Part shown: piece after piece, positions 10,553 through 17,817 of the stretch | Numbering within the stretch: position 1 is the first letter of the stretch | Layout: every line of letters starts with the position of its first letter | Source of the DNA: Anabaena sp. FACHB-1237 | Lineage (GTDB): Bacteria; Cyanobacteriota; Cyanobacteriia; Cyanobacteriales; Nostocaceae | Assembly (NCBI RefSeq): GCF_014696225.1 | Contig: NZ_JACJPV010000012.1 | Coordinates: 1 to 64,000, forward strand | Direction of reading: 5' to 3' | DNA length: 64,000 bases | Notes under the pieces: generated by a model | The model's input: the letters and a program-made list of their open reading frames with translations, nothing else | Databases searched by the model: none | What the model was told of the DNA's origin: nothing | Made by a program: the position numbers and the translations under genes

Positions 10553-10662
10553 GTAATGGGTAATGGGTAATTAGTGATTGGGAAAAAACACTTTACCTAT
10601 TACCGATTTCCTATGGCTAATAATTAAATAAAAAATAACTAATAACTAATAACTAATGACTG
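10553..10662. repeat. heptanucleotide short tandem repeats
   Basis: Two arrays occupy the whole spacer: GTAATGG-type units at about 10556-10580 and ACTAATA/ACTGATG-type units at about 10638-10670. Such arrays are typical of heterocystous cyanobacteria. The second array runs into the start of the next gene, leaving it without a normal Shine-Dalgarno. Confidence 0.75.
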
Positions 10663-11388
10663 ATGACTAATAACTATTTATTAACAGTTGAAAATGTCTA
10701 CGCTGGATATATTAAAGATGTAGATATTTTGCAGGGTATTAATTTTCGAGTTGAACCAGGAGAATTAGTAACTGTAATTGGTCCTAATGGTGCGGGTAAA
10801 TCTACGTTAGCAAAAACTATTTTCGGATTGTTGACTCCCCACACAGGTACAATTATTTTTAAAGGGGAAAAGATTAATGGTTTAAAATCAGATCAAATTG
10901 TGAAAAGGGGAATGTGTTATGTACCACAAATTGCTAATGTTTTCCCGTCTTTAACTATAGAAGAAAATTTAGAAATGGGTGCTTTTGTGAGGAATATTAA
11001 TTTAAAACCTTTGAAGGATAAGATATTTAGTATGTTTCCTAGATTAAGCGATCGCCGTCATCAGCGTGCTGGTACACTATCAGGAGGAGAAAGACAAATG
11101 TTAGCTATGGGAAAAGCCCTAATGTTAGAACCTGATTTATTATTATTAGATGAACCTTCAGCTGCATTATCGCCTATTTTAGTAACACAGGTATTTGCAC
11201 AAATTAAAGAAATTAATCAAGGGGGAACAGCTATAGTATTAGTAGAACAAAATGCACGGAAAGCATTAGAAATGGCTGATACTGGTTATGTTTTAGAGTC
11301 AGGAAAAGATGCAATTTCTGGACATGGTAGAGACTTATTAAATGATCCGAAAGTGGGAGAATTGTATTTAGGTGCAGGAGGACATTAA
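10663..11388 (+). CDS. natE: branched-chain/neutral amino acid ABC transporter ATPase (LivF/NatE-like)
   Basis: A 241-residue ABC ATPase of the LivF type. Walker A GPNGAGKST, the Q-loop region CYVPQIANVFPSLT, signature LSGGERQ and Walker B LLLLDEPSAALSP are all present. NIENLxMG-like and VEQNARKALEMAD blocks are family hallmarks. In Anabaena the NatE ATPase works with separately encoded NatA-D for neutral amino acid uptake. The lone location here, without permease genes, fits that pattern. LivF/UrtE paralogues are similar, so the substrate is inferred. Confidence 0.85.
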   Translation: MTNNYLLTVENVYAGYIKDVDILQGINFRVEPGELVTVIGPNGAGKSTLAKTIFGLLTPHTGTIIFKGEKINGLKSDQIVKRGMCYVPQIANVFPSLTIEENLEMGAFVRNINLKPLKDKIFSMFPRLSDRRHQRAGTLSGGERQMLAMGKALMLEPDLLLLDEPSAALSPILVTQVFAQIKEINQGGTAIVLVEQNARKALEMADTGYVLESGKDAISGHGRDLLNDPKVGELYLGAGGH

Positions 11389-11440
11389 AATAATTGAATT
11401 GGTGCTTGATGAAAATTTGCCACCCCGTCTGAAGTACACT

Positions 11441-11535
11441 AACGCTGTACCTTCAAAGAATAATTAATACAAGCAAGATGCTTGTGCTACTGTAACTTGA
11501 GGTTTTTTAATTATACAGTGCTGCACATTAGCTTA
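11441..11535. repeat. MITE family C, degenerate copy
   Basis: It is homologous over about 95 bases to the three 104-bp copies at 28002, 41907 and 48889, sharing the core GCAAGATGCTTGTGCTACTG and the right end GCTGCACATTAGCTTA. The left end is divergent. Confidence 0.75.
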
Positions 11536-11612
11536 CTATAGCGATCGCACCTCCTCAACCTCCCAAAAAGCGATACCTTTGGTAAACTTTGCTAACAGGT
11601 AACTAAACGAAG

Positions 11613-11888
11613 TTACAAATTTTGATAAACTTCATCATCATTGCGTTTACCAACCCGAAAAACATCAACTAATTGATTATCATCATCAATGGTGTACAAA
11701 ATTCTATATTCACCTTGATCAATACGATAACCACCTTGATAACCTTTTAAAGCTGCATAGTCTTGAGGACGAGGATTACCTTGAAGGGAGAGAATTTTTG
11801 ATACAACTTGTTTATATTGTTTTGGTTGTAAGTCTAATAAATCTTTTTCCGCAGTTTTCGCAATCCTCAATGTATATCGTTCACTCAT
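11613..11888 (-). CDS. RelE/ParE-family toxin
   Basis: A 91-residue protein with the RelE fold signature: an N-terminal YTLRIAKTAEKDLLDL strand-helix, LKGYQGGYRIDQGEYRILYTIDDD in the middle, and a C-terminal VFRVGKRNDDEVY. Chromosomal RelE toxins cut mRNA on the ribosome. It overlaps the upstream Phd-type antitoxin gene by 8 bases, the usual antitoxin-first order. It is the first of seven toxin-antitoxin loci in this island. Confidence 0.92.
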   Translation of the reverse strand: MSERYTLRIAKTAEKDLLDLQPKQYKQVVSKILSLQGNPRPQDYAALKGYQGGYRIDQGEYRILYTIDDDNQLVDVFRVGKRNDDEVYQNL

Positions 11889-12132
11889 TGGGGCGTTTTG
11901 CTATTATTTCTTCTAAGGTGGTAAATCCTGTGTTTTCTTCTACTGCACGTCGCAGTTTAGCCGAATCTATTGCATCTTCTATTGCTTCTAGTAGTTTTAA
12001 ATCTTCTATACTAATCATTGCTACCGCAGGTTTACCATGACGTTGAATTAATATTCTTTCTCCACGATATTCTGCACGATTCATAATATCGGGAAAGTTA
12101 GCACGCGCTTCACTTGCACTGATGACAGACAT
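11881..12132 (-). CDS. Phd/YefM-family antitoxin
   Basis: An 83-residue antitoxin. The N-terminal half (ISASEARANFPDIMNRAEYRGERILIQ and then HGKPAVAMISIEDL) is the dimerising, DNA-binding Phd/YefM fold. The acidic C-terminal half should wrap the toxin. It is cotranscribed with the RelE-type toxin downstream and would autorepress the operon; this is family knowledge, as no operator is obvious. Confidence 0.92.
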   Translation of the reverse strand: MSVISASEARANFPDIMNRAEYRGERILIQRHGKPAVAMISIEDLKLLEAIEDAIDSAKLRRAVEENTGFTTLEEIIAKRPNE

Positions 12133-12223
12133 AGCACCTCATAAAATTTATAGGGTAGGGTTACATGAGATTATAGATTATTTGTCTGTTTTTTGCAATT
12201 TGTACAAAATTTACTTTTTCAAC

Positions 12224-12376
12224 GAGGGAGCGATTCCTAGGTCGCGCTTCGCTATCGCATCCCTTCAACTTCCCAAACAGCAATTCCTACCGAGCGCTAT
12301 CTCTATTCCTTTTGTCCCTTAAGGTATACGAGACGCTACCGCGCAGCTTGCTTCCCGTAGGATACGCTATCGCAAC
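12224..12376. repeat. GCGAT-type palindromic repeats
   Basis: Three or four degenerate units of the island's palindromic repeat family (outer GCGA...TCGC arms, an inner variable hairpin, then CATCCCTTCAACTTCCCAAACAG linker). No gene is supportable in this spacer between the RelE/Phd and VapC loci. Confidence 0.7.
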
Positions 12377-12432
12377 AATTTATGATATCATAGAATATGA
12401 ATAAATTTTTAATATCTAATGACAATATACTT

Positions 12433-12747
12433 ATGAATAATCAACAATCCATTACAGAAATATCCTCAACTACTCCTAGTTATAATCTATTATTAGAAAT
12501 CGCCCAAATTCCAGAAGAATATATACCGGAATTTCTGCAAATAGTTCGGTTATTTCGTGAGAATGTTATCAATAAACCAACATCCATAGATGATAAAAAT
12601 ATTAAAATATCAGAAAATCATCAGTTATCCTGGCAAGAATTTATTAATAAAACCGCAGGAAGTTGTGCTGATGATCCAATTATTCTGGATGATTTAGGAA
12701 TTGATGATAGCTTAGATGATAGATTAGAAGAAATGATTAATAGTTAG
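12433..12747 (+). CDS. putative antitoxin partner of VapC
   Basis: A protein of 104 residues from the ATG at 12433; an in-frame ATG at 12397 would add 12. I do not recognise a named domain. It has an N-terminal Ser/Thr-rich part, a helical centre and a very acidic C-terminus (DDLGIDDSLDDRLEEM), as many antitoxins have. It ends 12 bases before the VapC start, so position alone suggests the cognate antitoxin. Function is inference from context. Confidence 0.65.
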   Translation: MNNQQSITEISSTTPSYNLLLEIAQIPEEYIPEFLQIVRLFRENVINKPTSIDDKNIKISENHQLSWQEFINKTAGSCADDPIILDDLGIDDSLDDRLEEMINS

Positions 12748-12759
12748 GGATACAAACTG

Positions 12760-13161
12760 ATGAAATATTTATTAGATAGTAATGTTTGTATTCAATATCT
12801 TAATCAAAGATCAGAAAAGATTATTCAGCGTCTTCAAGATTTATCCGATATAGATATAGTCGTTTGTTCTATTGTCAAAGCTGAGTTATTTTATGGTGCA
12901 ATGAGAACTCATAATCCTGCAAAAACTCTGCAAAAGCAGCAGGAATTTTTATGGAGGTTTGTTTCTTTGTATTTTGATGATCAATGTGCTTTAATTTATG
13001 GCGAAATTCGTAGTAAATTGGCTACTAAAGGTATTCCTATCGGTAATAATGATTTACATATTGCTGCTATTGCAATGGCTAATAATTTAACTCTTGTTAC
13101 TCATAATATTAGAGAATTTAGTAGAATTGATAATTTAAAGTTAGAAGATTGGGAAATTTAG
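12760..13161 (+). CDS. VapC-type PIN-domain ribonuclease toxin
   Basis: A 133-residue PIN-domain protein with the acidic ligands D6 (YLLDSNVC), E42 (KAELFYG) and D98 (GNNDLHIAAIA), followed by LTLVTHNIREFSRI. PIN toxins cleave tRNA or rRNA using Mg2+. The catalytic set is intact, so the toxin should be active. It lies 12 bases after its putative antitoxin gene. Confidence 0.93.
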   Translation: MKYLLDSNVCIQYLNQRSEKIIQRLQDLSDIDIVVCSIVKAELFYGAMRTHNPAKTLQKQQEFLWRFVSLYFDDQCALIYGEIRSKLATKGIPIGNNDLHIAAIAMANNLTLVTHNIREFSRIDNLKLEDWEI

Positions 13162-13165
13162 TAAA

Positions 13166-13330
13166 TAAGCGATACCTTCGGTAAGCTTCGCTAACGCCTA
13201 AAATAACCTACTTAACGCATCCTTCCAACTTCCCAAACAGCGATTCCTACGGAGCGCTTGCGCTCAACTTCCCAGCATCCTTTTTTTTACGTTCGCGTAG
13301 CGTGCCGTAGGCATACTACTTCCAGACACA
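13166..13330. repeat. GCGAT-type palindromic repeats before MazEF copy 1
   Basis: Units at about 13168-13197 (inner hairpin ACC-TTC-GGT) and 13240-13262 (inner TCC-TAC-GGA), followed by a TACGTTCGCGTAGCGTGCCGTAGGC palindrome. The right part is shared almost base for base with the spacer before MazEF copy 2. Confidence 0.75.
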
Positions 13331-13393
13331 GAGTATTTGTAAATTGTCAAAAAAGTGATATGATTGATTGGTAAGATAAATCAGTCATACACA

Positions 13394-13624
13394 ATGATGA
13401 AAGTCACAATTACTTTAGAAGAAGACATTCTTGAATTTATTGATCAACAAGCAAAAGGTAATCGTAGTGCTTATATTAATGCAATATTGGCAGAACAAAG
13501 ACGCAAAATTTTAGAGACAGAAATAATTGCTGCACTTCAAGAAGATGCCAAAGATTTAGAATATCAAAATGAGATTTCTGCTTGGGATAATGTCGCTGGA
13601 GATGGTATTAATGCCAGAGGGTAA
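13394..13624 (+). CDS. MazE/CopG-like antitoxin, copy 1
   Basis: A 76-residue ribbon-helix-helix type antitoxin (MKVTITLEEDILEFIDQQA, then GNRSAYINAILAEQRR), with an acidic C-terminal tail for toxin binding. I chose the ATG at 13394; a longer in-frame start at 13364 has no family support. It overlaps the MazF gene by 14 bases. It differs from copy 2 at two residues only: E versus K in ILAEQRR and T versus A in ILETEI. Confidence 0.88.
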   Translation: MMKVTITLEEDILEFIDQQAKGNRSAYINAILAEQRRKILETEIIAALQEDAKDLEYQNEISAWDNVAGDGINARG

Positions 13625-13970
13625 TTTAACTTATAAACGGGGTGAAATTCGCTGGGTAAATCTTGATCCAACTGTGGGAGCAGAAGCGCAAAAAATCCGT
13701 GCTTGTTTAATAGTTCAAAGTGATATTATGAATCAATATGGATTATTAACTATTGTGATGCCATTCCGACCAGGAAGTAAGCAAGCTCCCTATATTGTCA
13801 ATATCAAAGCAACAGTAACTAATGGATTAGATAAAGATCGTTTTATTGATGTTGCTCAGATTCGTTCTGTAGATTATCGTCGGGTTTTAGGTTTGGTGGG
13901 AATTTTAGAAGCTGAATATTGGGAAGAAATTCGTACTGCTTTGGATGTGGTTTTGGGGTTTGGGGTTTAA
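13611..13970 (+). CDS. MazF/PemK-family endoribonuclease toxin, copy 1
   Basis: A 119-residue MazF: KRGEIRWVNLDPTVGAEAQKIRACLIVQSD, then TIVMPFRPG, and the late DRFIDVAQIRSVD and GILEAEYWEEI. MazF toxins cleave mRNA at short motifs. The ATG at 13611, inside the antitoxin gene, gives the conserved family start; the longer frame from 13569 is not supported. The protein is identical to copy 2. Confidence 0.92.
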   Translation: MPEGNLTYKRGEIRWVNLDPTVGAEAQKIRACLIVQSDIMNQYGLLTIVMPFRPGSKQAPYIVNIKATVTNGLDKDRFIDVAQIRSVDYRRVLGLVGILEAEYWEEIRTALDVVLGFGV

Positions 13971-14067
13971 GTTGAGCGAACTGACAAGTCAGCACTTCGC
14001 TAACGCATCCCTTCAACTTCCCAAAAGCGATTATTCATCTTTATTAAACTGATACGTCTGACTCCCT

Positions 14068-14191
14068 CAGGACTTACGCAACTGGCACATTGGTAGGGTG
14101 CGTCAGACATCAACAATCTGTTTATTTGCAGGATTTATGCAGTCTGACGCACCCTACAACAGATTTTTGGTGTGACACTTGCGTAAGTCCT
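14068..14191. mobile_element. MITE family A, copy 1
   Basis: A 124-bp element with terminal inverted repeats CAGGACTTACGCAA / TTGCGTAAGTCCT and subterminal GGGTGCGTCAGA / TCTGACGCACCC arms. The six bases on each side (CTCCCT and ATCCCT) match at five of six positions, as expected for a decayed target duplication. Confidence 0.85.
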
Positions 14192-14232
14192 ATCCCTCTG
14201 CGGTAAAATATCCTTAGTTCAAGGAATTGACT

Positions 14233-14403
14233 ATGAAAATAAAAGCAATTATTTGGGAAGAAGATGGTGTATGGTGTGGTTCTGTACCAGCTTTACCAGG
14301 GTGTCATACCTGGGGTGAAAGTTATGAACATTTATTAGAAATGTTGAAAGATGCTGTTCAAGGTTGGTTAGAAGTTGCTAGTCAGCAAGAAGAAATTGAA
14401 TGA
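14233..14403 (+). CDS. short HicB-like protein (orphan antitoxin)
   Basis: A 56-residue frame starting at ATG 14233. It reads IKAIIWEEDGVWCGSVPALPGCHTWG, then a helix LLEMLKDAVQGWLEVA, the standard HicB partial RNase H-like fold. There is no HicA gene beside it, so it is either an orphan antitoxin or a remnant. It stands directly after a MITE that may have separated it from a partner. Confidence 0.7.
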   Translation: MKIKAIIWEEDGVWCGSVPALPGCHTWGESYEHLLEMLKDAVQGWLEVASQQEEIE

Positions 14404-14472
14404 ACCACAAAAACAGTTAATTTAGTTATTTTTTGCAATATGTGTTTAATGATATCAAGAGGATGAATTAAT

Positions 14473-14715
14473 ATGAAAACGCAAGCGATTCTTCAATCTT
14501 TATCAAATCTTAGTATCAATGAAAGGTTACAAATTGCTGAATTTGCTTTACAATTAGTTAATCAACAACGAGAAGTTCTGACAAAAGAACAGAAAAAACG
14601 TCAATTAGCATTAGCAGCTATTACAGCTATTGAAGATTATGCAAATGATGGTGATTTAATTGTTTTCTCTGATTTAGATGGAGAAGATTTTTATGATTAT
14701 TCAGATGAAGATTAA
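14473..14715 (+). CDS. putative antitoxin partner of MazF
   Basis: An 80-residue protein with a helical N-terminus (LQSLSNLSINERLQIAEFAL) and a strongly acidic C-terminus (DLDGEDFYDYSDED). No named domain is seen. It ends 17 bases before a MazF gene, and an acidic tail of this kind fits the toxin-wrapping region of an antitoxin. The assignment is from context. Confidence 0.7.
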   Translation: MKTQAILQSLSNLSINERLQIAEFALQLVNQQREVLTKEQKKRQLALAAITAIEDYANDGDLIVFSDLDGEDFYDYSDED

Positions 14716-14732
14716 AAGAAGTTGTTAAATTT

Positions 14733-15077
14733 ATGTATAGAGGTGAAGTTTGGTTAGTTAATTTAGATCCGACTGTAGGAACGGAAATTAGTAAAAAACG
14801 TCCTTGTGTTATAGTTAATGATAATGCAATTGGTATTTTACCTTTGAAGGTTATTGTTCCTGTTACAGATTGGAAAGAACGATATTCTATTAGACCTTGG
14901 ATGGTAAAATTAGAACCAACTACAGAAAATAGTTTGGCAAAGGTTTCTGGTGTTGATACTTTTCAAATTCGCTCGGTTTCCGAAACAAGATTAATGAGAA
15001 AATTAGGTCAGCTTTCTGAATCGGAAATGCAGATGATTTCTGAAGCGTTAGCTGTGGTTTTAAGTCTTTCTCTGTAA
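14733..15077 (+). CDS. MazF/PemK-family endoribonuclease toxin
   Basis: A 114-residue MazF: MYRGEVWLVNLDPTVGTEISKKRPCVIVND at the start, IVPVTDW in the middle, KVSGVDTFQIRSVSETRL near the end. It is clearly from a different MazF subfamily than the two duplicated copies and has a different partner gene, so cross-neutralisation is not expected. Confidence 0.93.
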   Translation: MYRGEVWLVNLDPTVGTEISKKRPCVIVNDNAIGILPLKVIVPVTDWKERYSIRPWMVKLEPTTENSLAKVSGVDTFQIRSVSETRLMRKLGQLSESEMQMISEALAVVLSLSL

Positions 15078-15080
15078 AAC

Positions 15081-15200
15081 AGCGATCGCATACCCCCAAC
15101 TCCCCAAACAGCGATTCCTACGGAGCGCTTCGCTATCGCACCCCTTCAACCCCCCAAACAGCGATACCTTCGGTCAGGTTCGCTATCGCATATCTTCCCC
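15081..15200. repeat. GCGAT-type palindromic repeats
   Basis: Three units of the island's palindromic family, including one with inner stem TCC-TAC-GGA (about 15110-15141) and one with ACC-TTC-GGT (about 15160-15190). Confidence 0.75.
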
Positions 15201-15347
15201 AACATCCTTTTTGATATCACGTAAACTCACAAAATAAAAAATGGATAACTTTGCAGTTATAAAATTTTTTGTAAATCTGGTTTAGGTGTTGCTTAAAGCT
15301 CAGATTTGTAATATATAATTTATCAATAGAATAAAGTATAGGTTTCC

Positions 15348-15620
15348 ATGACTACAGCATTTATTCTTAGTGATTATGTTGAGGGAGCAGTTTCTCAAGC
15401 CATATATGACAAGTTGGAAGATGGTACATTTTTCGGTAAAATTCCTGTTTGTCAAGGTGTTGTTGCTTTTGGTGCTAGTTTACGTGAGTGCCAAAATGAA
15501 TTACGCTCGACTTTAGAAGATTGGATTTTACTAGGTTTAAAACTTGGACATAGCTTACCAGTAATTGATAATATTAATCTTAATCAGGAGCCGATTCTTG
15601 AGCCGTTGGATACCGTGTAA
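15348..15620 (+). CDS. hicB: HicB-family antitoxin
   Basis: A 90-residue HicB: IYDKLEDGTFFGKIPVCQGVVAFGASLRECQNELRSTLEDWILLGLKLG is the partial RNase H-like fold. It precedes and overlaps hicA by 23 bases. No obvious C-terminal DNA-binding domain is present. Confidence 0.9.
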   Translation: MTTAFILSDYVEGAVSQAIYDKLEDGTFFGKIPVCQGVVAFGASLRECQNELRSTLEDWILLGLKLGHSLPVIDNINLNQEPILEPLDTV

Positions 15621-15828
15621 ACGTCGAGACTTTATTAGCAAGTTAAGAGGGTTAGGTTTTGAGGGTGCTTTTTCCGGTACAAGACACCAATTTATGGTTT
15701 ATGCTCAAAATCGTCTCACTATTCCTTCTAATGATGAGTATTCTATACCTCAACTGCGAATGATGATTCGAGAAGTAGAGGTTATTTTAGAACGGGAAAT
15801 AACTTTAGAAGAATGGAATAGTTTATAG
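15598..15828 (+). CDS. hicA: HicA-family mRNA interferase toxin
   Basis: A 76-residue HicA from a TTG start at 15598. The start gives SRWIPCKRRDFISKLRGLGFEG, the natural N-terminus of the family, and has an AGGAG Shine-Dalgarno at 15586-15590. An upstream ATG at 15565 would add 11 unlikely residues. The catalytic His is H30 in GTRHQF. HicA cleaves mRNA and is held in check by HicB. The start lies inside hicB, so the two are probably translationally coupled. Confidence 0.87.
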   Translation: MSRWIPCKRRDFISKLRGLGFEGAFSGTRHQFMVYAQNRLTIPSNDEYSIPQLRMMIREVEVILEREITLEEWNSL

Positions 15829-15845
15829 AAATAGTATCTTCATAT

Positions 15846-16150
15846 ACAGCGATACCTTCGGTGCGCTTTGCTAACGCATCCCCTCCACTTCCCGAACAGC
15901 GAACTGACAAGTCAGCGCTTACGCTATCGCACCTCCTCAACTTCCCAAACAGCGAACTGCTTGCAGCAGAGCTTCGCTATCGCACCTCTCCAACTTCCCC
16001 AAACAGCGAACTGCTTGCAGCAGAGCTTCGCTATCGCACCTCTCCAACTTCCCCAAACAGCGAACTGACAAGTCAGCGCTTGCGCTATCGCATCCCTTCA
16101 ACCTCCCAAACAGCGATTCCTACGGAGCGCTTGCGCTCAACTTCCCAACA
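15846..16150. repeat. tandem palindromic repeat array in the TA island
   Basis: Six units of about 54 bases in a row, each made of GCGA, a small variable hairpin, a GCGCTTGCGC or GAGCTTCGC arm, TATCGCA and a pyrimidine-rich linker ending CAAACA. Two neighbouring units (about 15952-16060) are near identical. Open frames read across the array, but they encode only the repeat. Confidence 0.85.
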
Positions 16151-16266
16151 TCTTTTTTTTTACGTTCGCGTAGCGTGCCGTAGGCATACTACTTCCAGAC
16201 ACAGAGTATTTGCAAATTGTCAAAAAAGTGATATGATTGATTGGTAAGATAAATCAGTCATACACA

Positions 16267-16497
16267 ATGATGAAAGTCACAATTACTTTAGAAGAAGACA
16301 TTCTTGAATTTATTGATCAACAAGCAAAAGGTAATCGTAGTGCTTATATTAATGCAATATTGGCAAAACAAAGACGCAAAATTTTAGAGGCAGAAATAAT
16401 TGCCGCACTCCAAGAAGATGCGAAAGATTTAGAATATCAAAATGAGATTTCTGCTTGGGATAATGTCGCTGGAGATGGTATTAATGCCAGAGGGTAA
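16267..16497 (+). CDS. MazE/CopG-like antitoxin, copy 2
   Basis: The 76-residue twin of the antitoxin at 13394, with two substitutions (ILAKQRR and ILEAEI). Both changes lie in the linker helix between the DNA-binding and toxin-binding parts. Same start choice and same 14-base overlap with mazF as copy 1. Confidence 0.88.
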   Translation: MMKVTITLEEDILEFIDQQAKGNRSAYINAILAKQRRKILEAEIIAALQEDAKDLEYQNEISAWDNVAGDGINARG

Positions 16498-16843
16498 TTT
16501 AACTTATAAACGGGGTGAAATTCGCTGGGTAAATCTTGATCCAACTGTGGGAGCAGAAGCGCAAAAAATCCGTGCTTGTTTAATAGTTCAAAGTGATATT
16601 ATGAATCAATATGGATTATTAACTATTGTGATGCCATTCCGACCAGGAAGTAAGCAAGCTCCCTATATTGTCAATATCAAAGCAACAGTAACTAATGGAT
16701 TAGATAAAGATCGTTTTATTGATGTTGCTCAGATTCGTTCTGTAGATTATCGTCGGGTTTTAGGTTTGGTGGGAATTTTAGAAGCTGAATATTGGGAAGA
16801 AATTCGTACTGCTTTGGATGTGGTGTTGGGTTTTGGGGTTTAA
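16484..16843 (+). CDS. MazF/PemK-family endoribonuclease toxin, copy 2
   Basis: The 119-residue protein is identical in sequence to copy 1 at 13611. The DNA has silent differences near the 3' end (GTGTTGGGTTTT instead of GTTTTGGGGTTT). Both toxins should be active, so the cell depends on two nearly identical antitoxins. Confidence 0.92.
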   Translation: MPEGNLTYKRGEIRWVNLDPTVGAEAQKIRACLIVQSDIMNQYGLLTIVMPFRPGSKQAPYIVNIKATVTNGLDKDRFIDVAQIRSVDYRRVLGLVGILEAEYWEEIRTALDVVLGFGV

Positions 16844-17043
16844 GTTGAGCGAACTGACAAGTCAGCGCTTGCGCTATCGCACTCCCTCAACTCTCCAACA
16901 TCCTTTTTTAACGAACCACGAAGAACACGAAGGAAGAGGAGAAGAGAGAGCGATCACATAGCTTACTGTATCGTATCAAATGAAACGGGTTGAGGTAAAA
17001 TATCTAAATATACCCACACTCATAGTTTTACAGATTGATACAG

Positions 17044-17701
17044 ATGAAATTAAGACAAGTAGCAAGCGGATGGGAATTTGAAAGCGAAAAGTATTTAGAA
17101 GATTTAGTTTGGAATAATCAGGACTTACGCAACTGGCACATTGGTAGGGTGCGTCAGATATCAACAATTTGGTTATTTACATAATTTATACTGTCTGACG
17201 CACCCTGCAACAGATTTTTTAGTGTGACACTTGCGTAAGTCCTAATAATTTAGAAAAACTATTTGGATATAAACCTTTAAAGCGACAGTATCAAGTTAGT
17301 GGACAATATTGTGATATTTTAGCTTTTGGTAAAAACAAGGAACTTGTAATTATAGAGTTAAAAAACTCTGAAGATAGATATATTGTTCAACAACTTACTC
17401 GTTATTATGATGCTCTTTTAGATGAAAAACCTTTTCCTGAATATATAAATTTTCAAGTTCCTATAGTTTTAATTGCTGTTACTCCAAATTTTCATAGAGA
17501 TAACTATACTGATAGAAAATATCATCAGCTAAAATTTCATTTTTTGCAGTTTAAAATTATTTGTCGCAAAAATTTAGTCTAAACATAATTAATGTAGATA
17601 CTACTGCAACGGATATTGAATTTGCAAAGCAAAATTCTAAAAATCGAAGTTTAAATATCTTTATATATAAAGCTTTACGTAGATGGTTTGAAAGAATTTA
17701 A
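17044..17701 (+). pseudogene. NucS/DUF91-like nuclease gene, broken by a MITE and a frameshift
   Basis: The gene starts at ATG 17044 and reads into a MITE after LEDLVWNN. It resumes after the MITE as LEKLFGYKPLKRQYQV, then CDILAFGKNKELVIIELKNSED, a PD-(D/E)XK core with D, E and K. Removing the MITE and one copy of the AATAAT repeat rejoins the frame exactly. A second lesion near 17575 in an A-run ends the frame at NLV. One added A would restore a continuation KFSLNIINVDTTATDIEFAKQN that runs to a stop at 17699-17701. The family is known for mismatch-specific or other DNA cleavage; the specific role is not known. Non-functional as read. Confidence 0.82.
17119..17243. mobile_element. MITE family A, copy 2, inside the nuclease gene
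   Basis: A 125-bp element with the family A ends, flanked by perfect AATAAT direct repeats at 17113-17118 and 17244-17249. It is inserted inside the coding frame of the NucS-like gene. It carries no frame of its own. Confidence 0.92.
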
Positions 17702-17817
17702 TCTTATTTCTTCTTCTTTGCGCCTTTGCTCCTTAGCGACTTTGCGCGAAACAAACCTCTCTGCGTCTCTGCGAGAGAAAAAAGGGCATAGTCAAAAACT
17801 ACACCCCTAAAATTAAC

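Larger units (their letters stand above)
13219..14020. repeat. segmental duplication, copy 1 (MazEF cassette)
   Basis: About 800 bases here recur 2873 bases downstream (about 16092-16893) with only scattered changes. The copy includes the upstream palindromes, promoter region, MazE-like and MazF genes, and a downstream palindrome. Exact edges lie within repeats and are approximate. Confidence 0.9.
16092..16893. repeat. segmental duplication, copy 2 (MazEF cassette)
   Basis: Second copy of the about 800-base segment at 13219-14020, offset by 2873 bases. It carries the same palindromes, promoter region, MazE-like and MazF genes, and the downstream palindrome. The presence of palindromic repeats at both edges suggests repeat-mediated recombination, which is inference. 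Confidence 0.9.

Noticed and set aside
15861-16247. 128-codon frame with internal repeats (PNSELLAAELRYRTSPTS)
   Set aside because: It only translates the palindromic repeat array and runs into the MazEF upstream region; no start signal.
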